Part shown: in pieces, positions 61,537-64,000 of the stretch
How positions within the stretch are numbered: the first letter of the stretch is position 1
Layout: the number at the start of each line of letters is the position of its first letter
Assembly: GCF_900105965.1 (NCBI RefSeq)
Contig: NZ_FNTV01000001.1
Span: 3,720,001-3,784,000 of the forward strand
DNA from: Arthrobacter alpinus
GTDB lineage: Bacteria > Actinomycetota > Actinomycetes > Actinomycetales > Micrococcaceae
DNA length: 64,000 nt
Direction: 5' to 3'
Program-made: the position numbers and the translations under genes
Notes under the pieces: generated by a model
Databases searched by the model: none
What the model saw: only the letters and a program-made list of their open reading frames with translations
What the model was told of the DNA's origin: nothing

Positions 61537-61681
61537 CCGGTTGTTCCAGGCGGCGGAGCCGGCATTTTTTGTAGGCGACGTAAAGGAGACGCCAAAGGCC
61601 GCCCGCGGCCGGTGCGTCGGATAGTCGCCGGAAAAATGTCGGTCCACCGCCTGCACCAATTTCGGACATTGAGGAGTCACC
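61537..61681. other. paaE-paaG intergenic region
   Basis: It contains a GC-rich hairpin, GGCCG-CCCG-CGGCC (about 61599-61612), and GAGGAG-like sequence before paaG (TTGAGGAGTCACC). No promoter stands out, so paaG may be transcribed from the paaA promoter with partial termination. Confidence 0.4.
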
Positions 61682-62464
61682 ATGATGGAGCTTTCCATTG
61701 CTGACGGCGTGGCAGAGATTGTGCTCAATGCCCCGCACAAGCTGAACGCGCTCAACGAGGATGGTCTGCGCGAACTCAGCGCCGCCTATGACGAGGCCGG
61801 TGCTGCTGCCGCGGCTGGCAGCGTTCGGGCCTTGTTTCTCCGCGGGGAGGGGCGGGCGTTTTGCGCGGGCCGGGACATCGCCGGCGTTGACGGGGCCAAC
61901 GACGACGCCCGCGGCTACCTTGATGGGCTGCTGACCCCGCTCCTGCAGAAAATGGCCGCCTTCCCGGCACCGACCTTTGCCGCCGCCCAAGGTGCCTGCC
62001 TCGGCGTGGGGTTGGGCCTGCTCATAGCCACCGACGTGGTGTACGTAGCGGAGAATGCCAAGTTTGGCTCGCCATTCGGCAATCTGGGCGCCACCCTGGA
62101 CTCCGGCGGGCACTGGCTGTTCACCGAAATGCTCGGCGCACACCGGACCCTCGACCTCGTCTACTCCTCGGAGCTCATGAGCGGGGCTGACGCGGTGGCC
62201 GCAGGGTTGTTCAGCCGGGCCCTGCCCGCGGAGGGACTCCTGGACTTCACCCGCGCCGCGGCCGCCAAGGCCGCGACCGGCCCCACCCAGGCGTTCCTCG
62301 CCAGCAAAACCCTCGTGGCAGCGATCCGCCGGGACCGGCTGGGACTGTGGGACGCCGTCGCCCTTGAAAATGAGGCGCAGGTGGCGCTGTCTGCAACGGC
62401 CGACTACGCGGAGGGCTTTGCTGCGTTCACGGCCAAGCGGAAGCCCGGATTCACCGGAAAGTAG
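61682..62464 (+). CDS. paaG: 1,2-epoxyphenylacetyl-CoA isomerase, PaaG type
   Basis: PaaG isomerises the ring epoxide to oxepin-CoA. The 260-residue crotonase has LNALNEDGLRELSAAYDEAG, the oxyanion region FLRGEGRAFCAGRDI and GACLGVGLGLLIATDV. Both catalytic Glu residues of true hydratases are replaced: Glu144-equivalent by Gly in LGVGLGLL and Glu164-equivalent in KFGSPFGNLG. An Asp is kept in TLDSGG, at the position of the catalytic Asp in the E. coli PaaG IPDCGG motif. This favours isomerase over hydratase. GAGGAG lies 8 nt before the ATG at 61682; ATG 61685 is adjacent and in frame. Confidence 0.85.
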   Translation: MMELSIADGVAEIVLNAPHKLNALNEDGLRELSAAYDEAGAAAAAGSVRALFLRGEGRAFCAGRDIAGVDGANDDARGYLDGLLTPLLQKMAAFPAPTFAAAQGACLGVGLGLLIATDVVYVAENAKFGSPFGNLGATLDSGGHWLFTEMLGAHRTLDLVYSSELMSGADAVAAGLFSRALPAEGLLDFTRAAAAKAATGPTQAFLASKTLVAAIRRDRLGLWDAVALENEAQVALSATADYAEGFAAFTAKRKPGFTGK

Positions 62465-62467
62465 CGG

Positions 62468-63301
62468 CTACTTCCGGCCCGTGAAGTGTTCCATGGACTT
62501 GTAGACGCCAAACACGCGCCCGGCCACCACGTCCCAGACGGGCAGCGGCAGGACTCCGCGCAGCGTCTTGCTCAGCTGCACGGTCCACGGCATCAGCAGC
62601 ATCGGCGTGCCCTCCTTCATGGCCCGCCACACGCGCTCCGTGACGGCCTCCGGCTCCAGGAGCGGGGTCAGCAGCGGTCCGCGGGCGCCCTCGAACATGC
62701 CGGTCTTGATGTACGACGGGCAGAACGTTGTGACCATGACGTGGCGGTGGCCGGCCTGCTGCAGCTCCAGGCGAAGGGAGTCGCTCCAGCCCACCACGGC
62801 CCACTTGGAGGAGGAGTAAATGCTCATGCGCGGGTTGGACAGCAGCCCTGCCGCCGAAGCCACGTTCACGATCCGGCTGGTGCGGCCGCCGCTGATCATG
62901 GCGGGCAGGAACTCGCGCGTTATGTGCATCAGCGCCAGGGTATTGATGGCCATGGTGGCGGCAATGTCGGTGCGCTGGTCGTGCTCCCAAAAGTACTTGC
63001 CGCGCACAATGCCGGCGTTGTTGATCAGGATGTCCGGGGTGCCCACCTCGCTGCGCACCCACTGAGCCGCCTCCTCGATGGCCTCGAGGCTGCTGACGTC
63101 CACCACTTGGCTGTGGATTTCGGAGCCGCGGCCGCGCAGTTCGGCGGCGGCCTCCTCAAGCGCCTGGGCATTCACGTCCCAGAGCACCACGTGCGCTGCA
63201 TGGTCGCGCACCGCCAGTTGGGCGTACATTTTTCCCATTCCCATGGCGGCCCCCGTGATCAGGACGGTGGCGTTGGAAAGGGATTCGATGGTGCCGGTCA
63301 T
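62468..63301 (-). CDS. SDR-family NAD(P)-dependent oxidoreductase
   Basis: The 277-residue short-chain dehydrogenase has the cofactor motif VLITGAAMGMGKMYA, NNAG in DILINNAGIVRG, and the catalytic Ser-Tyr-Lys in VNVASAAG and YSSSKWAVVG. It resembles the SDRs annotated near FAD-linked alkylglycerone-phosphate synthase-like oxidases in actinobacteria. The substrate is unknown. Its ATG overlaps the stop of the upstream FAD-linked oxidase gene (ATGA), so the two form an operon. Its 3' end is 3 bp from the paaG stop. Confidence 0.9.
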   Translation of the reverse strand: MTGTIESLSNATVLITGAAMGMGKMYAQLAVRDHAAHVVLWDVNAQALEEAAAELRGRGSEIHSQVVDVSSLEAIEEAAQWVRSEVGTPDILINNAGIVRGKYFWEHDQRTDIAATMAINTLALMHITREFLPAMISGGRTSRIVNVASAAGLLSNPRMSIYSSSKWAVVGWSDSLRLELQQAGHRHVMVTTFCPSYIKTGMFEGARGPLLTPLLEPEAVTERVWRAMKEGTPMLLMPWTVQLSKTLRGVLPLPVWDVVAGRVFGVYKSMEHFTGRK

Positions 63302-64000
63302 GGCTGTTCCTTAGGTTGGGCCGGGATGGGGATGAGCTTGCCCGGGTTCATGATGCCCGCGGGGTCCAGAGTCGCTTTGATGCCGGCCAGGACCTTGACT
63401 CCCAGCTCCCCGATTTCGGGACCCAGATACCGTGCGTGGTCCGTGCCCACCGCATGGTGGTGGGTGATGGTGGCGCCAGCGGCAACAATGGCCCGCGAGG
63501 CGGCCTCCTTGACCCTGGCATTCTGTGCCAGGCCGTCGGCCTCCAGTCCCGAAAGGAACGTGAAGTAGAGGGAGGCGCCGTCGGAGTAGACGTGCGAGAC
63601 GTGGGTCTGGACGTAGGCGGTCGCGCCGTGTTCACCCAGCGAATCGAGGATTGCCTGACGGACGCTACTGTAGGTGTCCTCCAGCCGGCTCCACGTGGCG
63701 GCCGTTTCCAGCGTCTCCACGTACACACCGCGGGTCAGCAGCTCGTCGCGCAGGTACGGTCCGCTGAACCGCCCATGCTCCCACGATTTTCCCGGCAGCG
63801 GACCCAGCGGGATGCCGCCGGCCCGGCGCAGGATCCGCGCGCTGCGGCGCCTGCGGGCCCGGATGGCCCGGCGCTCGCCCTCCCACACAAACAGGGCCAG
63901 CGCCGATGTTCCCTGTCCACGCAGGCCAAGGTAGCGCTGGAGGGCGCCGGTTTTCCAGCCGCCCAGCTTGAAGGTCGACGCCGTTTCATCCGTGTCGCTC
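63298..64000 (-). CDS. FAD-linked oxidase (alkyldihydroxyacetonephosphate synthase-like), 5' part missing
   Basis: The reading frame is open from the window edge to the stop at 63298, giving the C-terminal 233 residues of a larger protein. The fragment contains GALQRYLGLRGQG, LFVWEGER, SWEHGRFSGPYLRDELLTRG with the conserved Arg-Asp, VETLETAATWSRL, ITHHHAVGTDHARYL with the His-rich active-site loop, and ATLDPAGIMNPGKLIP at the end. These match the FAD_binding_4/FAD-oxidase_C family, close to alkylglycerone-phosphate synthases. The start codon and FAD-binding N-terminal half lie beyond 64000. It is coupled to the downstream SDR gene. Confidence 0.88.
   Translation of the reverse strand, partial: SDTDETASTFKLGGWKTGALQRYLGLRGQGTSALALFVWEGERRAIRARRRRSARILRRAGGIPLGPLPGKSWEHGRFSGPYLRDELLTRGVYVETLETAATWSRLEDTYSSVRQAILDSLGEHGATAYVQTHVSHVYSDGASLYFTFLSGLEADGLAQNARVKEAASRAIVAAGATITHHHAVGTDHARYLGPEIGELGVKVLAGIKATLDPAGIMNPGKLIPIPAQPKEQP

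Noticed and set aside
60343..61755. 470-codon minus-strand frame over paaE
   Set aside because: It is opposite to paaE, which has complete FAD, NAD and 2Fe-2S motifs; the antisense product is His/Gly/Ala low complexity.
1..64000. CRISPR arrays, insertion sequences, prophage or integrase genes
   Set aside because: I found no regularly spaced repeats, transposase motifs, integrase motifs or phage structural genes. The repeats present are short and intergenic.

Overview
This window is GC-rich chromosomal DNA of an actinobacterium, most likely an Arthrobacter-like member of the Micrococcaceae. The basis is: the dnaX-recR-SRP RNA neighbourhood with a long Ala/Pro-rich tau subunit, a menaquinone (menBEA) cluster with DUF4229 and PLDc_N neighbours, many genes with a TANNNT box 6-7 nt upstream of the start codon (leaderless promoters), and a phenylacetate cluster under a TetR-type PaaR. 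The species call is inference. I see no insertion sequence, prophage, CRISPR array or rRNA.

Layout. 1-2.2 kb: a two-gene ABC-2 exporter. 2.3-5.2 kb: an orphan ilvD divergent from an MmyB-type regulator. 5.1-10 kb: recR, dnaX, the small SRP RNA and tRNA-Ser(GGA). 10-20 kb: housekeeping and accessory genes (glutathione peroxidase, HAD hydrolase, LytR_C protein, TetR regulators, a hipBA toxin-antitoxin pair, a CynX-like MFS exporter, a TPM-domain protein, a cupin). 20-23 kb: menB-menE-menA. 23-26.4 kb: VOC, DoxX, GNAT, tyrosine phosphatase and RibD_C-like proteins.

26.4-41 kb is a carbohydrate locus with the four activities needed to dismantle fucosylated xyloglucan side chains: GH95 alpha-L-fucosidase, GH42 beta-galactosidase, GH31 YicI-like alpha-xylosidase and a GH3 beta-glucosidase-type enzyme with an inserted beta-trefoil-like domain. 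It also has an LplABC-type sugar importer without its own ATPase and a LacI repressor. AAGCGCTT-centred palindromes lie upstream of each transcription unit. Two enzymes are broken: GH95 by one in-frame TGA, GH31 by a one-base frameshift in a C4 run. The locus therefore looks as if it is decaying, or the assembly has two errors.

41-49.6 kb: M50-like protease, epimerase, ABC-F protein, RIO-type kinase, membrane protein, GNAT and an oligopeptidase B-like S9 peptidase. 49.7-62.5 kb: a phenylacetate (paa) catabolic cluster, paaJ-F-H-Z, paaR, paaK-paaI and paaABCDE-paaG, with three matching PaaR operator candidates at its promoters. 62.5-64 kb: an SDR and a partial FAD-linked oxidase running off the right edge.

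Other signals are the repeated leaderless-promoter layout, long perfect inverted repeats between convergent genes (two sharing a 27-base block), and a HipA homologue with Asn at the catalytic Asp position.
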